Origin: Spirogloea muscicola
Taxonomy: Eukaryota > Streptophyta > Zygnematophyceae > Spirogloeales > Spirogloeaceae
Length of the DNA: 28,845 bases
Assembly (NCBI GenBank): GCA_009602725.1
Contig: WELB01000115.1
Span: forward strand, 336,463 to 365,307
Direction: 5' to 3'
Below, piece by piece: positions 1-9,828 of this stretch; the first letter of the stretch is position 1, and the number at the start of each line of letters is the position of its first letter. A model generated the notes under the pieces. It made no database searches and was not told the origin of the DNA. It saw only the letters and a program-made list of their open reading frames with translations. The translations under genes and the position numbers were made by a program.

Positions 1-2679
1 CGGCGCGGCGGCCGCCCCCGGCGCCGCTGCCGCCCGGCCCGCCGCAGGGTTGCAAGGTGAGCGGCCAGCGACCAGGCCCTGCCGCAGCCAAACCCCAAAC
101 CCTAAAACCCCAAAACTAACGACCCAAACCCTAAAACCTTGCCGCCTGCGGCGTTGGGCCAGGTTAAGCTGGCGCTGTGCCAGCTGCGCGTGTCCGATGA
201 CAAGGGCGGCAACATCGCGAGGGCCCGCGCCGCCATCGAGGCCGCCGCCGACGCCGGCGCGCAGCTCGTCATGCTGCCGGTCAGCCATCTCGCCCCGCCC
301 CGGCCGCGGCCTGAGGTCCCTGTAGCGATTCTGGGTGCCAGGTCCCAGAATGCAGAGATCAGTGTTCGATTCTCGGCGTCGCCCGGCGCCGGGCAGTTGC
401 TCAGTGCCCGAGACGTGCACGGCTGCGCAGCCTGCTCGGCACTCTGAGCCGGGACCCAGGCCCTGGTTTGCCGTGCCGCCGCTTCACCAGCCTCTGTTGA
501 GTCGTTGAGGTTCAGGATATGGGAGGGAGCGAAGGACTTGGGGCTTGAGCCCAGCATTGTGGGGCTCTGTGGCCACCGGGGTCTCAGCCGGAATTTGGAA
601 TTGCTGTCTTGGGACTAAGTGTCATTGCCGTTGCCATTAAACACCAGCATTGCCATTTGCCAGGCCTGACCCCCAGCTCCACGCTGGCGCATTCCCAGGA
701 GATGTGGAACTGCCCCTACTCCAATGCCTCCTTCCCGACATACGCAGAGGACATTGATGCGGGGCCTGGGGCGTCGCCCTCCACTGCAATGCTGGCCGAG
801 GTCGCCGCCGCCAAGCGCGTCACGATCATTGGCGGTTCCCATTCCGGAGCGCTCGCAAGACAAGCTCTACAATACCTGCTGCGTGTACGATCCTCATGGA
901 AAGCTGCAGGGGAAGCTCAGCAAGGTGTATATGCAGCCTTAGCAAGCTTTGACGAAGGATTTGAATTGACGTGCCCAGGCTACCTACTTCAGAGGACTGT
1001 AGCTGGAATCATACAAAGGCTTCAACCCAGATGCTGGCAGTGTTGATTCCTCACCAATTGCGTCCAAATCTTGGGGCATATCAGGTCCACCTATTTGACA
1101 TTGACATCCCTGGCAAAATCACATTCAAGGAGTCCGAGACCCTGACAGGAGGTAGCAACCTCACGGTTGTCGATACAGGTGATGACGCTGGACACAGAAC
1201 CTATCCTTTCTAGAAGAGAAGTTATGAGCAGAGGAGAACTTGAATGGGCCATAGCCATGTGATGCCTGGTTGATGCAGTTCTCCTGACTTGCAAAGACTT
1301 GCTTGCAAGGACAACAATGCTGAGCAGTTGGGCTGGGCTTTGGTTGGGATCGCTATGCAGAGCTGGGGCTTCGAGTTGGGCTTGGCATCTGCTACGACAT
1401 TCGCTTCCCAGAGATGGCCATGCTTTATGCGAACCGAGGTACAACTTGCTCAGCACTTACACATCATTCTTATGACTGCACTGTGCTGCAATGTTCCGCA
1501 CAGGTTGAGTACTGGCTTAGGATGTTAAGTTCTGCAAGGAAGGTTCATAGATTTCCTGCTGCACACTTACGATGGCGGCAGATTTGCTGTACTGTACGGG
1601 TGTGCATTTGTATGCTCTGCCAGGAGCTTTCAACATGACGACAGGCCCGGCACACTGGGAGCTGCTGGCTAAGGCAAGGTGAGGCTTTCAGGCAGGGCAC
1701 CCTGGAGACTACCACTGGTCACACACACTCAAGCACTGAGTGTCTGTTTAAGCAGACCCGCTATGGCCTATGAGTTACTGCTCCATTCCGTCCCTGATAT
1801 TGATGACCGGTCCAGAACGAGAGGGAAGCAGACACAAGAGAGGGGTGCTTATCTGCCGGATGGCAACAATCCCGTCTCAGACGCTTCTTGTACCTGAACA
1901 GCACAACATTGGATTGACGCCCCCGCTATGTGCTTGTGCTTGTGCTTGTACCTGTCTGGCATTGGAGCAGAGCAGTTGACAATCAGGTACGTGTCTATTG
2001 CGTCATACCCCTTGCTTCTAGGCAGCTCTCCTAAACTGCCTGGCTGCACATATCCAACTGCAGCAAAATTCTTGTAGATATATTCATCATGGCCAAGGGC
2101 CTTCTCTTGACTGCGCAGTTCTATGTTGCCCTCTGCTCGCCTGCACGGGATGACAAGTCGTCGTACATTGCATGGGGCCACTCCATTGTCACTGGACCAG
2201 TATGCATCGCAGCATTCACTGTCTCCTGCCATCAGATCTGCCTGCTTATAGCAGGTTAAGTGGAGGCGCGTCAGCTGCCTCTCCGTAGATTCCTCCAGTG
2301 TAAATGTATGAAGCAGGTTTTGCCATTCTCATTAAGTCTGTGATTTGTGCTCCTTGTGCAGTTTGCTGAGACTGTTGCTGCTGCCGAGCACGAGGAGACA
2401 ACTATCTATGCTGAGATTGATGTCAATGAGATCAAGACACGCAGGTGCGTAAACAATGGGGGTGGATCTTACTCCCTGAAATGTGTCCTGTTGACCTGGC
2501 TTTCTTGTACAGGAAAGATTGACAGCAATTGGAAGGTCAAGTACCATGTGTTTTGTAAGGTAACCGCAAGTCTGTTGCGGTCGCCTCTGACAGAGCTCCT
2601 CGATTGCAGGATGAACATGCCGATTGACACACAGCGGCGTGGAGACATGTACGAGCTCGTAGATCATGGAGCAGAGTGA
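1..2679 (+). CDS. NIT2: Omega-amidase / NIT2-like carbon-nitrogen hydrolase, 5' partial
   Basis: Exons: <1-56, 163-279, 699-924, 1085-1178, 1361-1438, 1582-1599, 1624-1678, 1971-1986, 2119-2199, 2362-2444, 2610-2679 (TGA stop). All junctions are GT/AG with matching phase. The protein belongs to the nitrilase superfamily; the omega-amidase branch hydrolyses the amide of alpha-ketoglutaramate and alpha-ketosuccinamate in glutamine/asparagine transamination. The catalytic triad is visible: Glu opening exon 3 (EMWNCPYSN), Lys closing exon 3 (GKLSK, followed by [11 protein letters not shown]) and Cys at 1390-1392 ([18 protein letters not shown]). Later landmarks are [18 protein letters not shown] and the C-terminal [17 protein letters not shown]. 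The Pro/Ala-rich start may be the end of an organelle-targeting peptide, since plant homologues are often targeted (inference). Oddities: one extra base at 838-840 shifts exon 3, and two exons are only 18 and 16 nt. The 18-nt exon is tentative; it shortens the usual G-A-x-L-L stretch by two residues. Confidence 0.9.
88..139 (+). repeat. Degenerate telomere-type (CCCTAAA) repeat in intron 1
   Basis: About 50 bases made of AACCCCAAA, CCCTAAAA and CCCAAACCCTAAAA units. It resembles the plant/algal CCCTAAA telomere repeat, imperfectly. It lies inside the first intron (57-162) of the omega-amidase gene, which resumes at a CAG acceptor at 160-162. Confidence 0.8.
838..840 (+). other. One-base insertion (frameshift) in exon 3 of the omega-amidase
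   Basis: The reading frame is correct up to TIIGGS. One C in the run CCC must be dropped to continue as [16 protein letters not shown], the expected next block of the family. Exon 3 is 226 nt, one more than a multiple of three, while every other junction fits. A sequencing or assembly indel in the C run or a real mutation would both explain it. Confidence 0.75.
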
Positions 2680-3719
2680 CCTGAACACCTGGCCTGCAGA
2701 GGGCTTGCTCCTGGACAAAGCTATTTGATCCGATACAACAAACAAATGCTGCAGACGGATGAACTGGACGAGCAGCTGTGCCTTGCAAAGTGGCAATATC
2801 TAGTGGCGAGAATCGTGACTCGAGAAACTGGAATCGCGTTACATGTATCAACACAAGTATCACAAGCAGAGATAAGGCTGTTGTGCTGTTACTGTCACAT
2901 CCTTTTCACAGGTGGGAGCAGCCTCAGATGGAGATGGCAAGGAGAAGTCATTACGCAGCATTGTACAATCTAATGAGCTGCGTCAGACAAGTGCCTTGTG
3001 TTTGCGTATCATCTGATGGCCTGGAAAATCCTGCAAAAGACTATCACCTCAGCAGGATATAGATGTGACCCTTGAGCACTTCCTCTGAAAAACTAAGGGG
3101 CAATGGACGGGCAAGTACGTTCGCCTCCCTTTCCATTCTCCGAACTGCGGGTTCAGGATCCTCCGGACGAGACCTACTCCATGTACAGGCATAGTGCCCC
3201 CGTTCCGATGATATTATGAGTAAGCCTAGATGCCGAGTAAGCTTGGGCTGGACCCAACGTTCACCTGCCCCTTGCTTACGAGGCACAAGAACATGCCGAC
3301 ACACAGAAGGAAGTGAACGAAGAGTTGCTGTACAAGTGCGTGATAGAGGCAGGCAAAAGATTGGTGGTGTCAGATGTGCTTGAAATCACTACTGTTCAGA
3401 TGCAAAACAGATGACAATAAGCCATGGGCATCAGAGGATGCCTCTGACGAGCGGCCAGGATAGCCAGCCACGCAAGACAGCTGGGAATGCCGAGGTGTGC
3501 ATGACCAAGTCAACGTGGGAGCACTTTGCCAGCTGCGCTTGCTCGCTGGCTGCTGTGCCAGCCCGGCTCATCGTGGCTCAGAAAGCTCAAGTGGGGGTGC
3601 AAGGGGGAAAGGGACTGAAGTAGCAGCAAGCGACGTCCAGGCTCCATGGCAACCCATTCTGGAGCCCAGCGAAGTGGGCAGGCGGGCAGCGATTGGGCCG
3701 CTTATGCCGACTGGAAGCA

Positions 3720-3830
3720 CCTTGGCGGGGGGAGCTGTAAAAGCGAGCCACTTGTACCACAGAGGACAGCGGTGTGTGTTAAGAGATGGGGAGGCCATGT
3801 GTACGACAGAGGCTGTTCAAAACAATGTTA
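3720..3830 (-). repeat. Possible decayed LINE 3' tail
   Basis: On the minus strand, TCGCTTTTACAGCTCCCCCC resembles the tail stem-loop of the LINE family found elsewhere in the window. CCTCCCCATCTCTTAA (plus-strand TTAAGAGATGGGGAGG at 3779-3794) recurs almost exactly at 10358-10373 in the main LINE tail and, on the plus strand, near 18165. The evidence is short motif matches only. Confidence 0.4.
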
Positions 3831-4000
3831 CTGTACCGAGCGCCGAGGTGCCCCCCCCGCCACGGGCCTCTTCCCCGAGGCCGGGGTTGGGGACCGGGGG
3901 CGGGGGCGGGGCTCCCCCCCAGCCCACATTTCGAAATTTGATTCAAACTCGGCCGGCGCCCGCCACAGCTGTGCCGCCGCCCCCCCGTCCCCCACCCCCC

Positions 4001-4031
4001 CGCCGCCGCCGCCTNCAAGGCGGCGGCGGCG
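4001..4031. repeat. Perfect GCC/GGC inverted repeat with an ambiguous base in its loop
   Basis: Left arm CGCCGCCGCCGCCT (4001-4014) and right arm AGGCGGCGGCGGCG (4018-4031) are exact reverse complements. The 3-nt loop holds the only N of the window (4015). A strong GC hairpin at this spot would explain the failed base call. It sits in the putative promoter or 5' UTR of the gene at 4169. Confidence 0.85.
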
Positions 4032-4168
4032 GCGGCGGCGCTCCTCCCGGCCCCACGGCTCGCGCCAGCGCAGGCTAGCTAGCCGATGCTCGTTCGGCCT
4101 CTGGAGCGCCAAAGCAAGGCGGCCCCGGTGGCCAGCTCCGCTCTCGGCTGGCCGCTTGTACGCCAAAG

Positions 4169-4765
4169 ATGAGGCCCCGCGGCGACGCCGGCGGCGGCGG
4201 CGCCGTCGGCGACGAGAACGCCAGCTGCTCGGAGGACGCGGCGCTCGGCGGCGGCGGCAGCGGCGGCGCCGCCCCCAAGGCCCGCAGCCCGCTGCCGCCG
4301 GGGTTCCCCCGTGCGCCGCTGCAGGACATCACGGCGGTGCTGTACCCTCCCAACGTGAGGCCTCCTTGTCCTCGCCTCTGCCCTGCCTGCCCGCGCTCAT
4401 GGCCGCCTCTGCTGCTGCCGCGGCTGGCAGCGTCTGGCATTGCCTTGCCTGCCGCCTGCCAAGCAGCACGACTGGCTGTCTGATGGAGCGACTCGCCGCT
4501 GCTGCAGCTGCAGCAGCAGGGGTGCGAGCCATTGCGCGCGCCAAAGAAGGACGGCAAGCACAAAGGGAATGCAGGCGCCGGCCCGAGCCCCCTGGAGCAG
4601 ATTCACGTCTGCGAAAACCTTGGCGCGGCTGCGACGTCGGGCTCAGCAGGCCAGGAGAAGCATCGGGAGGTGGTGGGCGGCAGGGCTGCCGCCACCGATG
4701 CCCGCCCCTCCTGGAGGCCCAGGCCTGGCAGCAGCGAAGGCAACAAGGTGCTGCACATGAGGTAG
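4169..4765 (+). CDS. Small protein with cyclin/D-box-like motif, two exons
   Basis: Model: 4169-4354 and 4520-4765 (TAG stop), 143 residues. The donor (AAC|GTGAGG) and acceptor (CAG|GGG) are both phase 0. I do not recognise the family. Residues 1-40 are Gly/Ala-rich, then comes RAPLQDITAVLYP (about residues 48-60). R-x-x-L-x-x-I resembles the APC/C destruction box and the R-x-L-x-D-I-T-N segment near the N-terminus of A/B-type cyclins, but the box Asn is Ala and no cyclin fold follows. The second exon is basic then Gly/Ala-rich (KKDGKHKG, SPLEQIHVCENL). By motif only, it may be a short-lived cell-cycle-regulated protein. Alternatively it is a spurious GC-rich model: a longer Arg-rich open frame overlaps it, but that one reads through GCC repeats and has no domain. 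Confidence 0.5.
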
Positions 4766-5499
4766 CGCAAGCCAACAATCAACAACTGCTGGAGCAATAG
4801 CTGGCAATGTCTAGAAAGGCAACCTGCAAGGCTTCAGCCGGTACACTGGGACTTTGAGCTCACCGCCTGTCATTGCCTTTGTTGCCACCTGTTGACGGCA
4901 TGGCAAGCAGCATTCTCGTTGCGGTGCACAAGCAGCGCATCATTGACTTAGCAAACTCCTGCCGTTCCGGCTTGCCAGCTTAGCTAGCAAGCACCTCTGT
5001 CTTTATCTTCTCGGTTAGGCACATGCCTTCTCCCTGCAGCTCAACAGGGCAGCCGAAGCATGCAGCCTGTCAGGCAGCCCCATCATCTTACTGAGGAGCT
5101 TACTCCAGATTATCAGGTTGGCATGGATGTGTACAAGAGCCGCTGTCATTTCCTCATGTGAGGTCTTTGCGGAGTGCGTCCAAGTATCAAAGAATGAAGG
5201 AAATGGTCTGGGCGCCGCCTCGAGCACCAGTGGCTCAGCAGCGTAAGGTGGTGTTACCACTTTACACTGTGGTGTAAAGTGGTAAGGTGTGTCTTGAGCT
5301 ACGTAAGGATGGCATCTTGACGGGCAGCAGTATCCCCAACACAATAAAGAGAAGGGGCACTGGAACACACCCGCCATTGCTGAACAAAGAGTCAAATCAC
5401 TGAAGAGCAGGTTGTTGAGGTGGTATTCCCCAGAGACTACGGTACAGGAGTACAGGCAGCTGGCGGGGCACAGAACAGCATGAGATTGCTGGGAGTCAG
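4766..5499. other. Convergent intergenic region (3' flanks)
   Basis: It separates the convergent small-protein gene (plus) and the RTX gene (minus), so it should hold both 3' UTRs. A minus-strand open frame crosses it but has no recognisable domain and runs antisense past the RTX stop. Apart from the perfect hairpin at 5254-5285, I see nothing else. Confidence 0.6.
5254..5285. repeat. Perfect 14-bp inverted repeat, 4-nt loop
   Basis: TTACCACTTTACAC (5254-5267), loop TGTG, then GTGTAAAGTGGTAA (5272-5285). The arms are exact. The site is about 215 bases downstream of the RTX stop on the minus strand, probably in its 3' UTR. Confidence 0.95.
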
Positions 5500-8400
5500 T
5501 CAGGGGCCAACTACGCCGCAGTTGACATAGGGACATTTCGACGTCCAGCTGCTGTCTGGGTCAAGATTGTAGCGCGGGATGGGTAGCTTCGGGATGCCTG
5601 CTAGAGTTGTAAACAGCACATTGGTGCTGGAAAGTGCGGTCGCTGCCCAGCTCCTGACAACCACAAATGGTATGGCACAGCCGGGCAGGGAAATGGTTGC
5701 GTCCTTGCCGGTCGACCCTATAACCAGTTGCGAGAGTGAGGTATATGCTCCAACAATGTAGATCTGCATGTGGAGCAGTGCAGGCCTCAGTCAACAATGG
5801 TACACTGAGATTGAACAATAATGCCACACTTATCCGTTGAAGGGCTGTCACTCTGATGCAACAGTGGAGTCATTGCAGAGACCTTATGAGCGCTGATGAA
5901 GTTGTAAATAGTGTCCGTCTCTGTGGCGTCGCACGTCACTGGCGCGTCAACATAGAGCTTGTCAGGGCCTGGGCCACCAATGAGCGCATCACTGCCTGGG
6001 CCGCCCCACAGTACGTTGGCGCCCGCCCGGATGCCAGTCCCAGCAAAGAGGAAGTCGTCGCCCGCACCGCCAAAGAGGATGTCATTACCATCCTCTCCTG
6101 ACTGCAATGCAATACACTTTCAGAAAGTAGCTTAATGAGCACTAGCAGAGTAACATCTTGATCGGCCGACTACATCAGACACCGCCAATCGCCAATAAAG
6201 ACAGCGTGTGGCGCGGAATGGGGGCCTTCAAAGGCCTCCAAAGGCCAAGTTGTAGGGCAAACGTGTCAGATTGCACTAGGGTGCAAAGGAGCTCAGCATG
6301 AGGGCCGCGTTGAGCAGCCCCTGCAGTACGCACCATGCGGTCATTGCCACCCAGGCCCTGCATGGCATCGTCGCCAGAGCCGCCCAGCATGATGTCCGGC
6401 CCAGCACCGCCCACCATGAAGTCTGCAAACATCTCTCTTTTCCACATCCTGTCAAGGACTGTATGACTGACCCCCTGGCTGTACGCATCATGCACCTCCG
6501 ACATGGCCATCTTGCCTGAGCTTAGTGCCATGTCGAGAAACCAGGGAAGCAGAGAAGCTTGCAATGTCCAATTCAGGCAGCAGGCCAGTATGGCGCATCA
6601 ATGAGCAAGTCGCGTACACGTGGAAGCAAAAGGCTCACCATTGAAAGCAAAGCCGAACATGAAGTTCATGATGCTGGGGTTATTAAGGAAGCCATAGAGA
6701 TTATCGGTGGTGTGCTGACAGAGAAACATAGTCGCCTTCAGTCACGCAGAAGTTGGCCGACATGCATAATCTGTCGGTCACTCTCATGCAAACAACTTGA
6801 AACGATGACCTCAGTCCAACTTTGGACACCACAGAAGTCAGAGGACAGCGACGAGCCTCAACCGTCCCTTGATGTTACTATTTGAGGAACGATGAGCCGA
6901 CATCTAAGAACCAGTGAGCTGACTCTTCATGGGCTCTGAGGCTGACCTGGCCCTTGACAATATTGAGAGGGGGCTTCAGCGGGGGCTCTGAGGGCTCGGG
7001 CAGCCGGCCTCGCCCGCCCTCAGGGGGTCCCGCAGTGGCAAAAGAGATGATGCTGACACATGACAAGATACTCTTCGATGAATGAGCCCTTGGCTTTGCT
7101 TGTCATGGAGTCTAAGGAGAGGGCTGCACATTGGGTTTGGGGCCTGGGACAGCTCATGTACCTGGGGAGGGCTGCAGCAGATACGAGGCCCATGCTCGCA
7201 AAGGGCGTGGCGCAGCCCACTACTGAGATGTAGACGTTGCGGTTGGGTGGTCCCACAATGCTGATGCCCTTAAGCTTGGCAGTCAGAAGCTTTTTCCCTG
7301 CGGCATCGGTGCCGGTCACTATGACCAGCTTGTCGCCTTCCGCGGGGTTGAAGGTCCTCACAGAGTCCTGCTGTCATGAACGACTTTGATCAAGCCACTA
7401 TTGCTGAGGCTTTGTCTGCTGTCCATAGGATATGCAGCAAGGACAGACGCACTGGTCGGGAGAGTGGTGCAGCTCAGCAACCTGCTCTCCACAGGGAAAT
7501 GCGTTCACATAATAGGTGTCTGCTCCTGCATCGCCGTGGACAATGTCTGGCATCCATTGCAGGACTCTTGTCAGAAGGTCTGATGCCCTAGAGCAGAGTG
7601 CGAAGATGATCAAGCCACGGAATTAGCAGAAGCATTCTCAACGACAATGATTCTGTGGAACATAAGCCGAGCAGCCCAGTGTCCAGCATCAATCAAGGAG
7701 GCTGCCTGCTCACTCCAGCCAGGCCCGCCCCAGATGATGTCATTCCCATCGTCTCCAAACAGTGTGTCATTGCCAAGGCCTCCTTGCAGGTCATCATTGC
7801 CTGCACGTCATTTAGGATTATTTGCACAAATGAACTTCAGCAGACTGACTGAGGGGAAACAACACTACATCTCTCTTAACACTTGTTAAGATGCAAAGAG
7901 ACCAATGAACGGGGTGGTGGAGCAGTCCATCTTGGCGGCCTGATGATAAGATGTGTGCATATAAAGGCATCGGAAGTGAGAGCAGTATGTGCGGTAATCG
8001 CATCCTTGGAGGTTTTTAACCTATGCCTCCATCGAGGAGGTCGTTGCCATCGTCCCCACGCAGGAGGTCGTCGCCATCATCGCCCGTCATGCGATCGTTG
8101 CCGTCCCCGCCGTACATCTCGTCATTGCCTAGCTTGCCTACCATGAAGTCGTCGCCTGGGCCACCCTACATTCAGCAGACATTGGTAAAGAAAGTCAGAC
8201 TCCCTGCAATGTTTTGCTTGCGCACGCTGTGCTTAGAAGGGTTGAGGAGGAAACTTACATACATAAGGTCATCCCACTGCAGGTTGGGAAATGCTGGCCC
8301 TGCGTCGCCATTCAGCGTATCATTTCCCTCCCCACCCCACATCATGTCCCGGCCAGGCCCACCGATCAGCCGGTCATTTCCAGGGCCGCCGACCATGATA

Positions 8401-9828
8401 TCATCATCGTGCTCGCCATACAGATCATCATCGCCCAGGCCTCCAAAGATTGTGTCCGCTCCTGCGCCAGTATCTATTGTATCGCCCCCTGCTTGCAAGT
8501 CGTTTGCGAAGTCGATTGAGCAATGTTTCTATGTATCACATAACAAGGAATTGAGGTCTTCGGACAGGTGTTGTAGACTCTGACTTTCAGTTGCATAAAG
8601 CTGCAGCTTACAGTTGTTGAGCTGAGGAGAGGAAGAAGTAGAAGAGACCAAGGAAGAGCTTCTTGTGACTGCACCATCATTGCCAAAAGCGTAGTCCTTG
8701 ACTTCAGGTCTGAAGTCGCCCCAAAGCAGATCGCCACGCGGTCCGCCAGAGATGATGTTGTCAGCCGGGATGAGAGCCAGGACAGCGGGGTCGGATGCGG
8801 GGTCCACGGGTGCATCGCCAGCCTTTGGGACTGGCAGGCTGGGCTGGATTGTGCCGGCTGGTGGTGGTGGAGACGCTGCAGAGGACAGTGGACTGTCACT
8901 ACAGTGTACCCACACCCACTTGAGCAGTTGTTGATGATCACAAGCTTGTCCTGCCGTTGTTCTGGCCCAGCTGACAGCTTTGCCCAATGCAATTCGGCTC
9001 GTGAGCAGGGATGCGGATGGGTGGGCCTGGTACCATCGGGAGGAGGTGGTGAGGGCGGCAATAGTGGAGGAGGAGGGGAGGGTGGCGTCAGAAGTGGTGG
9101 TGGGGGGGCCGGGGGCGGGGTCGAGCTGGGAGGCGGCAGCGGAGGAGGAGGGTTGGGGCCTGCAGGGGTAGTGCCGGCGCGGCATGGCTGCTGAAGGTTG
9201 GGAGAGAGAGTGCCGTGCAGCTGCAAGCTAGCATGGCGGCCGCAGCCAGGGCCTGCAGCTTGCGGAGCTCCAGTGTTGTCGCGATCTGGGGGTTTTGTGG
9301 CCGGGCATGATATGAGGCCCTCACCTGCAGATCGGCTGGCCTTCTTGTGCATGCCCTTCCCGGCTGGATGCATGCCCTTCGCAGCAGCTGCATTGCCATC
9401 GCCCGTGCACATGTGGCCAGGGACAGGTCGTCAGCCACCCGTGGGATGATCGGCCGGGTAATGTAAGGAGAGAGGGAGCCCAATGCCGTTGCCTGTCCGT
9501 TCACTTCCTGGTAGTACGACCTGGTTGCAGATCGGACCACCGGGACCCACTCCATTTTCCCCGCCAGCCACGGTTGGCAGGGAGCACCGATGAGCGCACT
9601 CAGCCTCTCGCTCGCCACGCATAGAACTATGTCCTTCACATCGGGTGCCGCAAGTCGCGTTGCTGCCCCCGCAGTGAGAGTGGAGGCATGCAGCGGCCTG
9701 CATTGCAATGCCGCGCAGGCGGTGAGCCGGTGGGGGGCGAGGTGAGGCTTACAAGAGGATGGCGTGGACGCGAGGACGAGGAGCGCCGCCAGCGCGAGGA
9801 GGGGGGGCAGCAGCGGGCGCGGGGCCAT
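5500..9828 (-). CDS. Secreted polyproline + RTX (GGxGxDxxx) calcium-binding repeat protein
   Basis: Exons on the minus strand, 5' to 3': 9828-9411, 9159-9034, 8875-8675, 8488-8259, 8165-8021, 7800-7714, 7546-7482, 7367-7162, 7052-6947, 6714-6639, 6557-6334, 6101-5883, 5763-5500; 789 codons including the stop, all phases consistent. Residues 1-25 form a signal peptide (MAPRPLLPPLLALAALLVLA). An unassigned Cys-containing domain follows to about residue 139, then a proline-rich linker (about 140-195). RTX block 1 (about 225-420) has some 15 nonapeptides such as FGGLGDDDL, VGGPGNDRL and YGGDGNDRM; block 2 (about 600-690) has some 8, e.g. FGGAGDDFL. Each block ends in a capping-like segment (FNPAEGDKLVIVTG; FISAHKIYIVGA) and a GCA-x-PF sequence. 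RTX nonapeptides fold into Ca2+-binding beta-rolls. A cell-wall or extracellular role is inferred. No hydrolase or pore-forming domain is seen, so toxicity is not indicated. The first-exon boundary is the least certain: a Cys-rich alternative frame exists at 9431-9703. Confidence 0.82.

Larger units (their letters stand above)
2680..4168. other. Intergenic stretch, no recognised gene
   Basis: It contains the omega-amidase 3' flank. No ORF here has a recognisable domain. An open frame without ATG at 3240-3414 (plus) has coding-like composition (EVNEELLYKCVIEAGKRLVV) but no assignable family and no convincing neighbouring exon. A possible decayed LINE tail lies at about 3720-3830. From about 3850 the sequence is C/G-homopolymer-rich up to the start of the next gene, with one AT-rich island at 3926-3948. 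Confidence 0.6.

Noticed and set aside
345-385. tRNA-like T-arm (GTGTTCGATTC)
   Set aside because: No matching acceptor, D or anticodon arm could be folded; it is intron sequence of the omega-amidase.
3497-4800. 384- and 193-residue plus-strand ORFs rich in Arg/Pro/Gly
   Set aside because: They translate GCC/GGC repeats and homopolymers across the N and are incompatible with the two-exon model; no domain is seen.
5015-5536. Minus-strand ORF of 173 residues at the end of the RTX gene
   Set aside because: It overlaps the RTX C-terminus in another frame, crosses a perfect hairpin and matches no family.
5500-9828. Bacterial contamination or an RTX toxin gene
   Set aside because: The gene is split by twelve phase-consistent introns, has a eukaryotic-type signal peptide and polyproline linker, and lacks toxin catalytic or pore-forming domains and type I secretion neighbours.
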